From: CAVXZE01 sp963766175
GTDB lineage: Bacteria > Myxococcota_A > UBA9160 > UBA6930
Assembly (NCBI GenBank): GCA_963766175.1
Contig: CAVXZE010000019.1
Coordinates: forward strand, 60,970 to 124,969
DNA length: 64,000 nucleotides
Direction: 5' to 3'
Program-made: the position numbers and the translations under genes
Notes under the pieces: generated by a model
The model's input: the letters and a program-made list of their open reading frames with translations, nothing else
Databases searched by the model: none
Told to the model about the DNA's origin: nothing
Shown here: one piece after another, positions 40,879 to 49,735 of the stretch
Layout of the letters: every line of letters starts with the position of its first letter
How positions within the stretch are numbered: position 1 is the stretch's first letter

Positions 40879-43227
40879 GTGATCCGCTTCCTCGAGAACC
40901 TGGTCTTCGGCCACCGCATCGCGCTCCTGATCATCCTCGGGGTGATCACGGCGGTAATGGGCTACTTCGCCACCCAGCTCCGCATGGATGCCGGCTTCGA
41001 GAAGCAGCTCCCGCGAGATCACGAGTACATCCAGACCTTCCTCGAGTATCAGGACCGGCTCTTCGGCTCGAATCGAGTCATCTTCGTGCTGCGCGCCAAG
41101 CACGGAGACATCTGGACCCAGCCCTTCCTGGCGGAGCTGAAGGCGCTGACCGACGACGTCTTCTTCCTCCCGGGCGTCGATCGGCGGACGGTCACATCGA
41201 TCTGGACGCCCAATACCCGCTACTTCGAGATCACCGAGGAGGGACTGATCGCCGACGACGTGATCTCCGCGGATGTCCTCGCCACCCGGATGAACGGCGA
41301 GGACATCGAGGTGATCCGGCGCAACGTCATCAAGGGCGGCTACGTCGGGCGTCTGGTCGCCAAGGACTACACGGCCGCGATGGTGACGGCCGAGCTGCTG
41401 GAAGTCGACCCCAAGACGGAGGAGAGACTCGACTACCTGGAGCTCTCCAAGCGGATCGAGAAGGAGATCCGGCAGAAGCACGAGAGCGAGGACTTCGACG
41501 TCCACATCCTCGGCTTCGTCACCATGATGGGCCAGATCGCCGAGGGTGCAAAGGGCGCCTTCTGGTTCTTCGCCCTGGCCTTCGTCCTCACCGCCGCCGC
41601 GGTCTACTATTACTCGCGCTCCTGGATCCTGACGGTGCTGCCTCTGTTCTGCTCGCTTACCTCGGTGGTCTGGCTGTTCGGCGCGATCCAGCTGCTGGGA
41701 TTCGGGCTCGACCCGCTGGCCATCCTGGTCCCATTCCTCGTTTTTGCCATCGGGGTGTCGCACTCGGTCCAGCAGATCAACTTGATCTCGAAGCAGATCT
41801 GCGGCGGATCCGACAGCATCACCGCGGCCCGGCGGAGCTTCAGTGGGCTGCTGGTTCCCGGCTCCATGGCGATCGTCACCGACATGGTCGGATTCGGCAT
41901 CCTGGTGATCATCCCCATCGGAATGATCGAGGAGCTGGGGATTACGGCGATGATCGGAGTCGGCTTCAAGATCATCACCATCCTGGTGATGCTGCCGGTC
42001 CTCGCCTCCTTCTTCAGATTCGACGAGAGCTACATCGACCGCATCGAACGCGCGCGGGAGGCTCGAGAGAGACTCATCCGTCGCCTGGGAAGGATCGCGG
42101 AGACCCGCAACGCAGTGGTGGCAGTCGTATTCTTCGTCGCCCTCTTCGCGGTGGCCCTCTGGCAAGGTACGGGTCGACACGTGGGTGACGTCCATCCCGG
42201 CTCGCCGGAGCTCCGCTCCGACTCCCGCTTCAACCGGGACGCCATCACCATCGTGGACAAGTTCTCCCTGGGGCTCGACGTGCTCACGGTCATCGTCGAG
42301 ACACCCGAGGAGTCCTGCATCGACTACGACGCGATGCAGTATCTGAACGAGCTCAGCTGGCACATCCAGAACGTCCCGGGAGTGCTCTCGGTAGCCTCCG
42401 TGCCGGTGATCGCCAAGCAGATCAATGCGGGAGGAGCCGAGGGGAACCTCAAGTGGGCCACGCTTCCGCGCAACCGTTATCTCCTGGTGAGGGCGGTGGG
42501 GCACCTCCCCGAGGAGACTGGGCTGCTGAATGCCGAGTGCACCCTGATGCCGGTGTACGCCTTCACGGCCGACCACAAGGCCGAGACGATCAGGCTTGTG
42601 ATCGCCGCCGTGAACGAATTTCGTGAGAGCCACCCGAGGGACGACATCAAGATCCGCCTGGCGAGCGGCAGCGTCGGGGTCCAGGCCGCCATCAACGAGG
42701 AGCTCGAGAGGTCCGAGGTGCCGATCATGCTCTACGTCTACGGCGCCATCATCGCGCTGGTGCTACTGACCTACCGCGACTGGCGCGCCACCATCTGCTG
42801 CTGCGTACCCCTCGGAGTGGCGACGGCTTCGGGCTACTGGTTCATGAAGGAGCTCGAGATCGGCCTCAAGGTGGCCACCATGCCGGTCATGGTGCTGGCG
42901 GTCGGCCTCGGTGTGGATTACGCCTTCTACATCTACAACCGCCTGCAGTTCCACCTCTCCGAGGGCCTCGACATCACCACCGCCTACCAACAGACCCTCT
43001 TCGAGACCGGAAACGCGGTGATCTTCACGGCCGTCACGCTGGCGATCGGCGTCTCCACCTGGTCCTTCTCCGCACTCAAGTTCCAGGCGGACATGGGCTT
43101 GCTGCTGACCTTCATGTTCATGATCAACATGGTCATGGCCGTGACGATGCTCCCTGCGCTGGCGGTCACGATCGACCTGATCGTTCCGCGGCGCCACAGG
43201 GTCAGGGCACCCACCATCGGCCGCTGA
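40879..43227 (+). CDS. RND-superfamily (MMPL-type) transporter
   Basis: The 782-residue protein has about 12 transmembrane segments in two halves. An N-terminal helix (IALLIILGVITAVMGYFA) leads to an extracytoplasmic domain, then a five-helix block (FWFFALAFVLTAAAVYYYS..., GLLVPGSMAIVTDMVGFGIL). A second domain and second helix block follow (VATMPVMVLAVGLGVDYAFYIYNRL with the conserved GVDYA). MMPL/HpnN-like RND proteins export or import lipids. The operon partners suggest movement of a hydrophobic substrate between membranes. The start is GTG 40879, 22 nt after the corrected DUF1329 stop. Confidence 0.88.
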   Translation: MIRFLENLVFGHRIALLIILGVITAVMGYFATQLRMDAGFEKQLPRDHEYIQTFLEYQDRLFGSNRVIFVLRAKHGDIWTQPFLAELKALTDDVFFLPGVDRRTVTSIWTPNTRYFEITEEGLIADDVISADVLATRMNGEDIEVIRRNVIKGGYVGRLVAKDYTAAMVTAELLEVDPKTEERLDYLELSKRIEKEIRQKHESEDFDVHILGFVTMMGQIAEGAKGAFWFFALAFVLTAAAVYYYSRSWILTVLPLFCSLTSVVWLFGAIQLLGFGLDPLAILVPFLVFAIGVSHSVQQINLISKQICGGSDSITAARRSFSGLLVPGSMAIVTDMVGFGILVIIPIGMIEELGITAMIGVGFKIITILVMLPVLASFFRFDESYIDRIERAREARERLIRRLGRIAETRNAVVAVVFFVALFAVALWQGTGRHVGDVHPGSPELRSDSRFNRDAITIVDKFSLGLDVLTVIVETPEESCIDYDAMQYLNELSWHIQNVPGVLSVASVPVIAKQINAGGAEGNLKWATLPRNRYLLVRAVGHLPEETGLLNAECTLMPVYAFTADHKAETIRLVIAAVNEFRESHPRDDIKIRLASGSVGVQAAINEELERSEVPIMLYVYGAIIALVLLTYRDWRATICCCVPLGVATASGYWFMKELEIGLKVATMPVMVLAVGLGVDYAFYIYNRLQFHLSEGLDITTAYQQTLFETGNAVIFTAVTLAIGVSTWSFSALKFQADMGLLLTFMFMINMVMAVTMLPALAVTIDLIVPRRHRVRAPTIGR

Positions 43228-43238
43228 AGGAGAACGCC

Positions 43239-43718
43239 GTGTTGACCAAGGCGATACGAGAGCTGCTAGCCAAGAGGCCCGGACCGGCTCCCGGCCCGGA
43301 GCGGCCCTTCGAAGTCCAGACGCTGGCCGCCGCGGCGCTGATGGTGGAGTGTGCGCGCATCGACGGCGCCTTCGGCGAAAGGGAGCGCGACGCGATCTGC
43401 CAGGCCGTCCGGGAGGCCTTTGCCCTCGATCGCGAGACGGCCGAGATCCTGGTCGGAGTCGCCGAGAAGCACGAAGACGAGATGTGGGACAACTGGCTCT
43501 TCACCGAGACGATCAAGAGGCACTTCAGTCAGGGCGAGCAGATCGAAATCGTTCGAAGACTGTGGGAAATCGCCCTGGTGGACGAACACCTTCACCCCTT
43601 CGAGGAGCGCCTGATCAAACGTGTCGCGCGCGAGCTGGACCTCCCGGAGGAGGCGGTTGCCCGGAGCCGACAGCAGGCCATCGAACGGTCGGGCGGGAAA
43701 GAGGAGCCGCGCGGATGA
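43239..43718 (+). CDS. TerB-like (tellurite resistance TerB family) protein
   Basis: The 159-residue all-alpha protein has the TerB pattern: LAAAALMVECARIDGAFGERERDAI and LWEIALVDEHLHPFEERLIKRVARELDLPEEAV, each with acidic residues typical of its metal-binding helices. TerB-like proteins sit at the inner membrane and are linked to stress and envelope functions. It starts 11 nt after the RND gene and overlaps the YCF48-like gene by 4 nt, so it belongs to the same operon. Its role there is unknown. Confidence 0.8.
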   Translation: MLTKAIRELLAKRPGPAPGPERPFEVQTLAAAALMVECARIDGAFGERERDAICQAVREAFALDRETAEILVGVAEKHEDEMWDNWLFTETIKRHFSQGEQIEIVRRLWEIALVDEHLHPFEERLIKRVARELDLPEEAVARSRQQAIERSGGKEEPRG

Positions 43719-44671
43719 ACCGCGGGTGGCCGAAGAGCTGGAGGCATTTCCTCTGGGTGCTGACGCTGACATTGTTCGCCGCGTCGGGTGCCGAGGCCGC
43801 GGAGGAGCAGGCCATTCCCTCGCGGCTCGCGACGAGCTCGCTTCTCGTCGATGTGGCGCGCGCGAACGGTCGCCTGGTCGCCGTCGGCGAGTGGGGCCAT
43901 GTGTTGCTCTCCGACGACAGCGGCGGGAGCTGGCGCCAGGCCAGGTCGGTTCCGACCCAGGTCACCTTGACCGCGGTCACCTTCGTCGATGCCAAGCGGG
44001 GCTGGGCGGTGGGGCACGATGTGGTCGTGATCCACACCCGCGACGGCGGTGAGACCTGGGAGCTGCAGCATCGGGATCTCGCGGAGGAGGCACCCCTGCT
44101 CTCCGTCTGGTTCCGGGACGCCAGGCGCGGCCTCGCGGCGGGGGCATTCGGCCTGCTGCTCGAGACCACGGACGGCGGTGAGACCTGGCAGCGTCGCCCG
44201 CTCACCTCGAACCCGGCTGACGACTATCACCTGAATGCCATCTTCCGCGGCCCCGGCGACACGCTCTTCATTGCAGCGGAATCCGGCTCGATCTACCGCT
44301 CGCTGGACGACGGTGCGTCCTGGGAGCGTCTCCACCCGCCCTACAGAGGATCCTTCTGGGGGGGGCTGACAGTCGGTCCGGACGCCTTCCTGGTGTTCGG
44401 CATGCGCGGCCACGTCTTCCGCAGCGAGGACCGGGGAGAGAGCTGGCAGGAGCTGGCGAGCGGCACCGATCAGTCTCTCCAGTCCGGCATCGTCCGAGCG
44501 GATGGAACCATCGTCCTCGTCGGGCTCGGCGGCGCCGTCTTGACCAGCAGCGACGGCGGCAGGACCTTCTCCGCGGCGATCGAGCCGGATCGCCGTGGGA
44601 ACGCAGCCGCAGCGGAGGGCGTCAACGGGAAGCTGCTGCTCTTCGGCGAGACGGGTGTCAAAGTCCGCTAG
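43715..44671 (+). CDS. YCF48-like (photosystem II stability factor-like) beta-propeller protein
   Basis: The 318-residue protein has an N-terminal signal peptide (WVLTLTLFAASGAEAA) and about six propeller repeats. Each contains a sialidase-type Asp-box: LSDDSGGSWRQ, HTRDGGETWELQ, ETTDGGETWQRR, RSLDDGASWERL, RSEDRGESWQEL and TSSDGGRTFSA. It is a periplasmic assembly or binding protein by analogy to YCF48/HCF136. It is the last gene of the DUF1302 operon. The ATG at 43715 overlaps the TerB-like stop. The TAG stop at 44669 is the first codon of a family A repeat end. Confidence 0.85.
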   Translation: MNRGWPKSWRHFLWVLTLTLFAASGAEAAEEQAIPSRLATSSLLVDVARANGRLVAVGEWGHVLLSDDSGGSWRQARSVPTQVTLTAVTFVDAKRGWAVGHDVVVIHTRDGGETWELQHRDLAEEAPLLSVWFRDARRGLAAGAFGLLLETTDGGETWQRRPLTSNPADDYHLNAIFRGPGDTLFIAAESGSIYRSLDDGASWERLHPPYRGSFWGGLTVGPDAFLVFGMRGHVFRSEDRGESWQELASGTDQSLQSGIVRADGTIVLVGLGGAVLTSSDGGRTFSAAIEPDRRGNAAAAEGVNGKLLLFGETGVKVR

Positions 44672-44703
44672 CCTGCATTTCTCACCGGGTCGCGTAGCGA
44701 GGG
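44669..44703 (+). repeat. Family A repeat, single end with stop codon
   Basis: This is 35 bp beginning TAGCCTGCATTTCTCACC and continuing with GGGTCGCGTAGCGAGG. It matches the left end of the 183-bp element at 12943 with about four differences. The TAG is the stop codon of the YCF48-like gene. The element ends just before the ATG of the CoA-transferase gene at 44708, so it also supplies that gene's translation-initiation region (GCGAGGGAGCG). Confidence 0.7.
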
Positions 44704-44707
44704 AGCG

Positions 44708-47104
44708 ATGAGTCGGCCTTTCGGCTGGCCTCTGGCGGGAATTCAGGTGATCGATCTCTCCACAGAGATCGCGGGGCCCTACTGCACGAAGATGCTCGTC
44801 GACGCGGGTGCCGAGGTCGTCAAGGTCGAGTCGCCCGATGGAGGCGACCCGCTCCGACGCTGGACGGCGTCGGGCGCGAAGATCGCCGAGGGCGAGGACG
44901 GTGCGCTCTTCCAGCACCTGAACGCCTCGAAGCGCAGCGTCACCCTCGACCTAGAGAGCCGCGCCGGGCGCGAGGCCCTTCTCGACCTTGCAGCGACGGC
45001 GGACCTGGTGGTGGAGAGCTTCGGCCCGAGAGAGCTGGCACGCCTGGGCCTGACATTCGAGCTGCTGCAGGCGCGGAGTCCGACGCTCTCGCTGGTCTCG
45101 ATTTCGCCGTGGGGAAGCGATGGCCCCTGGGCAGAGCGCCCCGCCACCGAGTTCACCCTTCAAGCCGCAACCGGATCGACGGCCCATCGGGGTCTCGCGA
45201 GCCGCGAGCCGGTGGCGGCCGGAGGCCGGATCGGCGAGTGGATCGCCGGCGGCTTCGCCGCGGTCGGGGCGCTTTTCGCCTGGCTCTCCGCGCGCAACAC
45301 AGGAAGAGGTCAGCACGTCGACCTCTCGATCTTCGAGGCGATGCTGCTCAGCATGACCTACTACCACGACCTGAGCGGACAGTGGCGCGAGGGGAAGCTG
45401 CCCCGGGGAATCGAGGTCCCTTCCGTCGAGCCGGCCAGGGACGGCTGGGTGGGCTTCTGCACCATTACCGGCCAGCAGTGGCTGGACTTCTGCGTCCTGA
45501 TCGGACAGCCCGAGCTCGCCAAGGACGTGCGCTACCTGGAAGGGACGTTTCGAAGTCAACAGCTCGAGTTCATGCAGAAGATCGTTCACGGATGGACGCG
45601 GAAGCGCACCGTCGACGAGATCATCGAGCTCGCCAGCTTGATGCGGATTCCCGTCGCGCCGATCGGCGACGGACGAAACCTCCCGAAGATGGACCACTTC
45701 GCCCGGCGCGGCAGCTTCGTCGAGGGTCCGGGCGGCTTCGTCCGGCCGCGGCCACCCTATTTGCTCGAAAAGACCGCACTCAGACCCTTTGGCCCCGCGC
45801 CGAAGCTGGGGGAGCATACCGACCAGGTGGCGGCAGCGCGGAAGGCCACGAGGCCGACCGCGCCGTTCGTCGAGAGAGGTGGAGCCCTGCCGCTGGGCGG
45901 CCTTCGCGTCGTCGAGCTCTCCACCTTCTGGGCCGGCCCGATCGCGGGATGGACCCTCGCCGACATGGGCGCGGACGTGGTCAAGGTGGAGTCGATCCAG
46001 CGTCCGGACGGCATGCGCTTCGCCGGCGCGATTCCCACCGACCGCCTCTGGGAATGGTCGCCAATTTTCGCCGGAGTGAATCCGGGAAAGCGCGGCGTGA
46101 CGCTTCAGCTCGACAGCGAGGAGGGGATGGCGCTCCTCGAGCGCCTGATCCGTGGTGCGGACGTCGTGACCGAGAACTTCTCCGCCCGCGTCATGGACAA
46201 TTTCGGCCTGGGTTGGGACAGGGTCCATGCGCTCAATCCCAGCGCCATCATGGTCCGGATGCCGGCCTTCGGCCTCGACGGCCCCTGGCGCGACCGCGCG
46301 GGCTTTGCCATGACCGTCGAGCAGGCGAGCGGACTGGCGTGGATCACCGGCTACGACGACATCCCGCTGGTCCCGCGCGGTCCCTGCGATCCGATCGGCG
46401 GAATGCACGCGGTCTTCGCGCTGCTGCTGGCGCTCGAGCACCGGCGCCAGACCGGCGAGGGCCAGCTGGTCGAGGTCCCGCTGGTCGAGGCCGCCCTGAA
46501 CGTGGCGGCAGAGCAGGTGATCGAGTACTCCGCCTACGGGCGGCTGCTGACGCGCGCCGCGAACCGCGGCCCCTACGCCGCTCCGCAGGGGGTCTACCGC
46601 TGTGCCGAAGAAGACGAGTACCTGGCGCTGGCCGTGGCCTCCGACGCTCAGTGGCAGCGGCTCTGCGCGCTGATGAATGAGAGCGAGTGGTCTCGCGATC
46701 CCGCCCTGGCCTCGGCACGCGGACGTCGCGAAGCCCACGACGGGATCGACGCGCGGATCGGAGAATGGCTATCGATGCAGAAACGCGACGAAGCGGTCCA
46801 GACGCTGGTCGATGCCGGCGTCCCCGCCCACCCCCTGGTCAACGGGCACTTCCTGATGCCCAATCCGCAGCTCGAGCACCGCCGCTTCTTCCAGGTGATG
46901 GAGCACCCCGTCACCGGCGAGACGCGCTATCCCGGTCTGCCGATGGCCTTCTCCGGGCTGGAACGCCACCTGCATGCGAGCCCGCCACCCACACTCGGTC
47001 AGCACAACGATGAGATTCTGGGCGGGGAGCTGGGGCTCTCTCCCAACGAGCTCCGGGGGCTGCGCGAACGAAAGATCATCGGCGAGCGCCCGTCATTCAT
47101 GTAA
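44708..47104 (+). CDS. Double-domain CaiB/BaiF (family III) CoA-transferase fusion
   Basis: The 798-residue protein contains two complete family III CoA-transferase domains. Domain 1 (~1-385) shows IQVIDLSTEIAGPYCTKMLVDAGAEVVKVE. Domain 2 (~395-798) shows LRVVELSTFWAGPIAGWTLADMGADVVKVE and later KRGVTLQLDSEEG. The catalytic Asp is visible in domain 2 (CDPIGGMHAVFALL). At the equivalent place in domain 1 the sequence is IGEWIAGGFAAVGAL, where Glu or a shifted residue may replace it. The activity is transfer of CoA between carboxylic acids. It is followed 12 nt later by an SDR and then a DapB-like gene, probably one catabolic operon. Confidence 0.88.
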   Translation: MSRPFGWPLAGIQVIDLSTEIAGPYCTKMLVDAGAEVVKVESPDGGDPLRRWTASGAKIAEGEDGALFQHLNASKRSVTLDLESRAGREALLDLAATADLVVESFGPRELARLGLTFELLQARSPTLSLVSISPWGSDGPWAERPATEFTLQAATGSTAHRGLASREPVAAGGRIGEWIAGGFAAVGALFAWLSARNTGRGQHVDLSIFEAMLLSMTYYHDLSGQWREGKLPRGIEVPSVEPARDGWVGFCTITGQQWLDFCVLIGQPELAKDVRYLEGTFRSQQLEFMQKIVHGWTRKRTVDEIIELASLMRIPVAPIGDGRNLPKMDHFARRGSFVEGPGGFVRPRPPYLLEKTALRPFGPAPKLGEHTDQVAAARKATRPTAPFVERGGALPLGGLRVVELSTFWAGPIAGWTLADMGADVVKVESIQRPDGMRFAGAIPTDRLWEWSPIFAGVNPGKRGVTLQLDSEEGMALLERLIRGADVVTENFSARVMDNFGLGWDRVHALNPSAIMVRMPAFGLDGPWRDRAGFAMTVEQASGLAWITGYDDIPLVPRGPCDPIGGMHAVFALLLALEHRRQTGEGQLVEVPLVEAALNVAAEQVIEYSAYGRLLTRAANRGPYAAPQGVYRCAEEDEYLALAVASDAQWQRLCALMNESEWSRDPALASARGRREAHDGIDARIGEWLSMQKRDEAVQTLVDAGVPAHPLVNGHFLMPNPQLEHRRFFQVMEHPVTGETRYPGLPMAFSGLERHLHASPPPTLGQHNDEILGGELGLSPNELRGLRERKIIGERPSFM

Positions 47105-47116
47105 GGAGTTGCGCGT

Positions 47117-47896
47117 ATGATCCTGGAGGACCGAACCCTGGTGGTATCCGGTGTGGGCACCGGGCTGGGACGCGAGGTGGCACGCCTCGCTCTCCGCGAT
47201 GGAGCTCGGGTCGTGCTGGCGGCTCGCACCGAGTCGGTTCTCGAGGCGACAGCCCGGGAGCTGGATCCCTCGGGTGAACGCATCGCCTACGCCCGAACCG
47301 ACATCATCAGCGCAGACGACTGCGAGGCATTGACCGCCCTTGCCCTGGAGAGGTTCGGGCGCATCGACGCGATGGTCCAGGTCGCGGCGTACGAAATCGT
47401 CTTCGGCGGGCTGCACGACACGGATTTCGAGAAGTGGCGTCTGGCCTACGAGACCAATGTGCTGGGGAGTCTGACTCTGATCCGCGCGATCGCTCCCCGG
47501 ATGAAGAGTGCGGGGGGCGGAGCACTGGTCCTGATCGGCTCGCAGGCGATGTACCAACGGCAGATGCCGCACGCGGGCTACGCCGCCTCCAAAGGCGCGC
47601 TGCTCTCCGCCATGTACTACCTCGCGCACGAGCTCGGCGCGGACCGGATCCGCGTCAACATGGTCGTCCCCAGCTGGATGTGGGGGCCGCCGGTCGAGGC
47701 CTTCGTCAAGCTTCGGGCGAAGACCGAAGGAAAACCGGAAAAAGCGATCCTGGATGAGATCACCAGCCGCATCCCCCTCGGCGAGATCGTCCCCGACGAG
47801 GACGTCGCCGAGGCCGCTCTCTTCCTCGCCTCCGACCGAGCGCGCTGCATCACAGGACAGACCCTGATGGTAAACGGTGGAGAGATGATGCGCTGA
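47117..47896 (+). CDS. SDR family oxidoreductase
   Basis: The 259-residue classical short-chain dehydrogenase has the glycine motif SGVGTGLG, catalytic Ser in LIGSQAM, YAASK (Tyr/Lys) and the C-terminal GQTLMVNGGEMM. The usual NNAG is replaced by QVAAY. It is an alcohol/ketone redox enzyme, probably acting on an acyl-CoA or alicyclic intermediate made by its CoA-transferase neighbour. The ATG at 47117 is preceded by AAGGAG. Confidence 0.86.
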   Translation: MILEDRTLVVSGVGTGLGREVARLALRDGARVVLAARTESVLEATARELDPSGERIAYARTDIISADDCEALTALALERFGRIDAMVQVAAYEIVFGGLHDTDFEKWRLAYETNVLGSLTLIRAIAPRMKSAGGGALVLIGSQAMYQRQMPHAGYAASKGALLSAMYYLAHELGADRIRVNMVVPSWMWGPPVEAFVKLRAKTEGKPEKAILDEITSRIPLGEIVPDEDVAEAALFLASDRARCITGQTLMVNGGEMMR

Positions 47897-47927
47897 TGGC
47901 GCAGGCCGCTGCCGAGGAGAATTCTTC

Positions 47928-49001
47928 ATGTCTCACAAGGTGATCCTCTGGGGAACGGGCTTCGTCGGGAAGATGGTGATCCGGGAGCTGCTCGACCATC
48001 CGAGCTACGAGCTGGTCGGCGTGATCACCCACAGCCCGGAGAAGGACGGCGTCGACGTGGGTGAGCTCGTCAAGCGGGAGCCGATCGGCCTGCGCGCGAC
48101 CACCGACGTCCAGGGCGCACTCGCCGCGGACGCGGACGCCGTCGCCTACTTTGGCCCCACGGCCCAATATGCAGCTCAGAACATCGAGAACCTGAGCTGC
48201 GCGCTCGCCGCGGGAAAGAACGTCGTGGACACCTCGATGACGCCCCTGGTCTACCCCAAGGCGTGTCCACCACAGATGATCGCGCCACTCGAGGAAGCGT
48301 GCCGGGCGGGAGGTACCAGCTGCTTCACCACCGGGATCGACCCGGGCTTCGCCAACGACCTCTTCCCGATGACGCTGATGGGCCTCTGCGGGCGCGTCGA
48401 CCGGGTTCGAATCCAGGAGATCCTCGATTACTCCAGCTACCCGGGCTCCTACGAGCCGATGGGGCTCGGCGACCCGATCGAACAGAAGGCGATCCTCGAG
48501 AACCCCCGCGCCCTCATCTTCGCCTGGGGACACACCATCCACATGATCGCCGACGCCATCGGCGTCGAGCTCGAGAAGCTCGACACCGTCTGGGAGAAAT
48601 GGCCGACTCCGCAACGGATCGAGTTCACCCATGGGGCGATCCAGCCCGGACATTGCGCGGCGGTGCGCTTCGAGATCCGGGGCTTCGTGGGCGGCGAGCC
48701 GCGGATCATCGTCGAGCACTGCAACCGCATCACCAACGCGGCGGCGCCCCACTGGCCAAGGGCAAAGCTCGAAGAGAACGACGCGTACCGGGTCACGGTC
48801 GAGGGAAGCCCGAACATCGTTCAGGAGACCACCTTCCGAGGAGAGCGGGACGGCGATCCCAATGCGGGCTCCTGCCTCGCGACCGGTATGCGCGCCATCC
48901 ACGCCATCCCGGCCGTCTGTGCTGCGCCTCCTGGGCTGCTCTCGGCCCTGGACCTCCCGCCGATCCCAGGACGAGGCAACATGCACACGCACGGCTCGTA
49001 G
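47928..49001 (+). CDS. Dihydrodipicolinate reductase-like (DapB-N / diaminopentanoate dehydrogenase-like) dehydrogenase
   Basis: The 357-residue protein has an N-terminal Rossmann domain, VILWGTGFVGKMVIRELLDHPSYELVGVITHSPEK. A domain like that of the DapB/2,4-diaminopentanoate dehydrogenase group follows (TGIDPGFANDLFPMTLMGLCGRVDRVRIQEILDYSSY). DapB itself is ~270 residues, so this is the longer catabolic-type subfamily, common in lipid- and steroid-degrading bacteria with unclear substrate. It is the third gene of the CoA-transferase-SDR operon, 31 nt downstream. Start ATG 47928. Confidence 0.8.
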   Translation: MSHKVILWGTGFVGKMVIRELLDHPSYELVGVITHSPEKDGVDVGELVKREPIGLRATTDVQGALAADADAVAYFGPTAQYAAQNIENLSCALAAGKNVVDTSMTPLVYPKACPPQMIAPLEEACRAGGTSCFTTGIDPGFANDLFPMTLMGLCGRVDRVRIQEILDYSSYPGSYEPMGLGDPIEQKAILENPRALIFAWGHTIHMIADAIGVELEKLDTVWEKWPTPQRIEFTHGAIQPGHCAAVRFEIRGFVGGEPRIIVEHCNRITNAAAPHWPRAKLEENDAYRVTVEGSPNIVQETTFRGERDGDPNAGSCLATGMRAIHAIPAVCAAPPGLLSALDLPPIPGRGNMHTHGS

Positions 49002-49007
49002 GTCTTC

Positions 49008-49564
49008 TCAGCCTCGAGCGTCCCCGCCGCCATTGGCGTGAAGCTTGGGGAGCAGCTTCGTGATGTGGTCGGTGAGACGGAAGAGGGTGTCCAGCTCGCA
49101 GCCCTGGCGCTTGCGCATCTCCGCCAGGGCGGGGGGGAGATCCGCTCGCCCACCTTCATGCACAGGTAGTTGACGCAGATGTGGTCGCGCGCCGGAAGGC
49201 GGCAGCCCGCGGAGCCGAGGAAGAGGCAGCTCTCCTGGTCGCGCCACTCCTTCTCGATGACCGCGTCCAACATCAGATTGATGAGCAGCAGCACGCCGTC
49301 GTAGTGGTCCTCCATTCCCCGGCCGCAGCACGAGCCGCCCTCTTCCTCCTCACAAGCGCGGCAATTCTCGACCAGGCCGGCGCCGACCATGGACTCTCTC
49401 GAGGTGACCACCTGAGCGCGCAGCTCTGCGAGGAGGCGAGAGACGAGCTCGTCCTCGCGCAGGCGCGCCCCATAGAGCCGGTGCTGCTCCTGCGCCCAGG
49501 CGTACCGCGCTTCGATGGAACCGCCCCGCGAACCACCTGTTCCCGTCGATCCGCCCACTCTCAC
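49008..49564 (-). pseudogene. Cysteine-rich protein, frameshifted at a homopolymer (C7 in coding strand)
   Basis: The reading frame begins GTG at 49564 (or 49558) and encodes about 145 residues up to CVNYLCMKVGERISPP. It then shifts by one base in a run of seven Cs (49132-49138). The rest continues in another frame (ALAEMRKRQGCELDTLF...KLLPKLHANGG, stop 49008). Conserved cysteines occur in CRACEEEEGG, SCCGRGMED, SCLFLGSAGCRLPARDHICVNYLC, which suggests a metal site. I do not recognise the family beyond a possible iron/zinc-chelating type. The lesion could be an assembly error, a slippery site or a true mutation. Confidence 0.6.
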
Positions 49565-49735
49565 GAAGAATCCTGGCTGGCGAGGAATCCTACCCGAGCG
49601 ATGGAGTACCGCTCTCGAGGCCGCGGGAAGATCTTAGCGCTCCTCGCAGCCGTCCGGTCGCAAGCTGCGCTCAAGCGGTGCGCCCTACACGCCGATGAGA
49701 GAAAACCGAGGCAGCAGGCCGGGAGGAGCAGATCC

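Noticed and set aside
48821..49564. A 247-residue frame reading through the cysteine-rich gene into the DapB-like gene on the opposite strand
   Set aside because: After residue ~145 the frame becomes Ser/Arg/Pro-rich antisense. The natural C-terminus is found in another frame and stops at 49008, between the two convergent genes.
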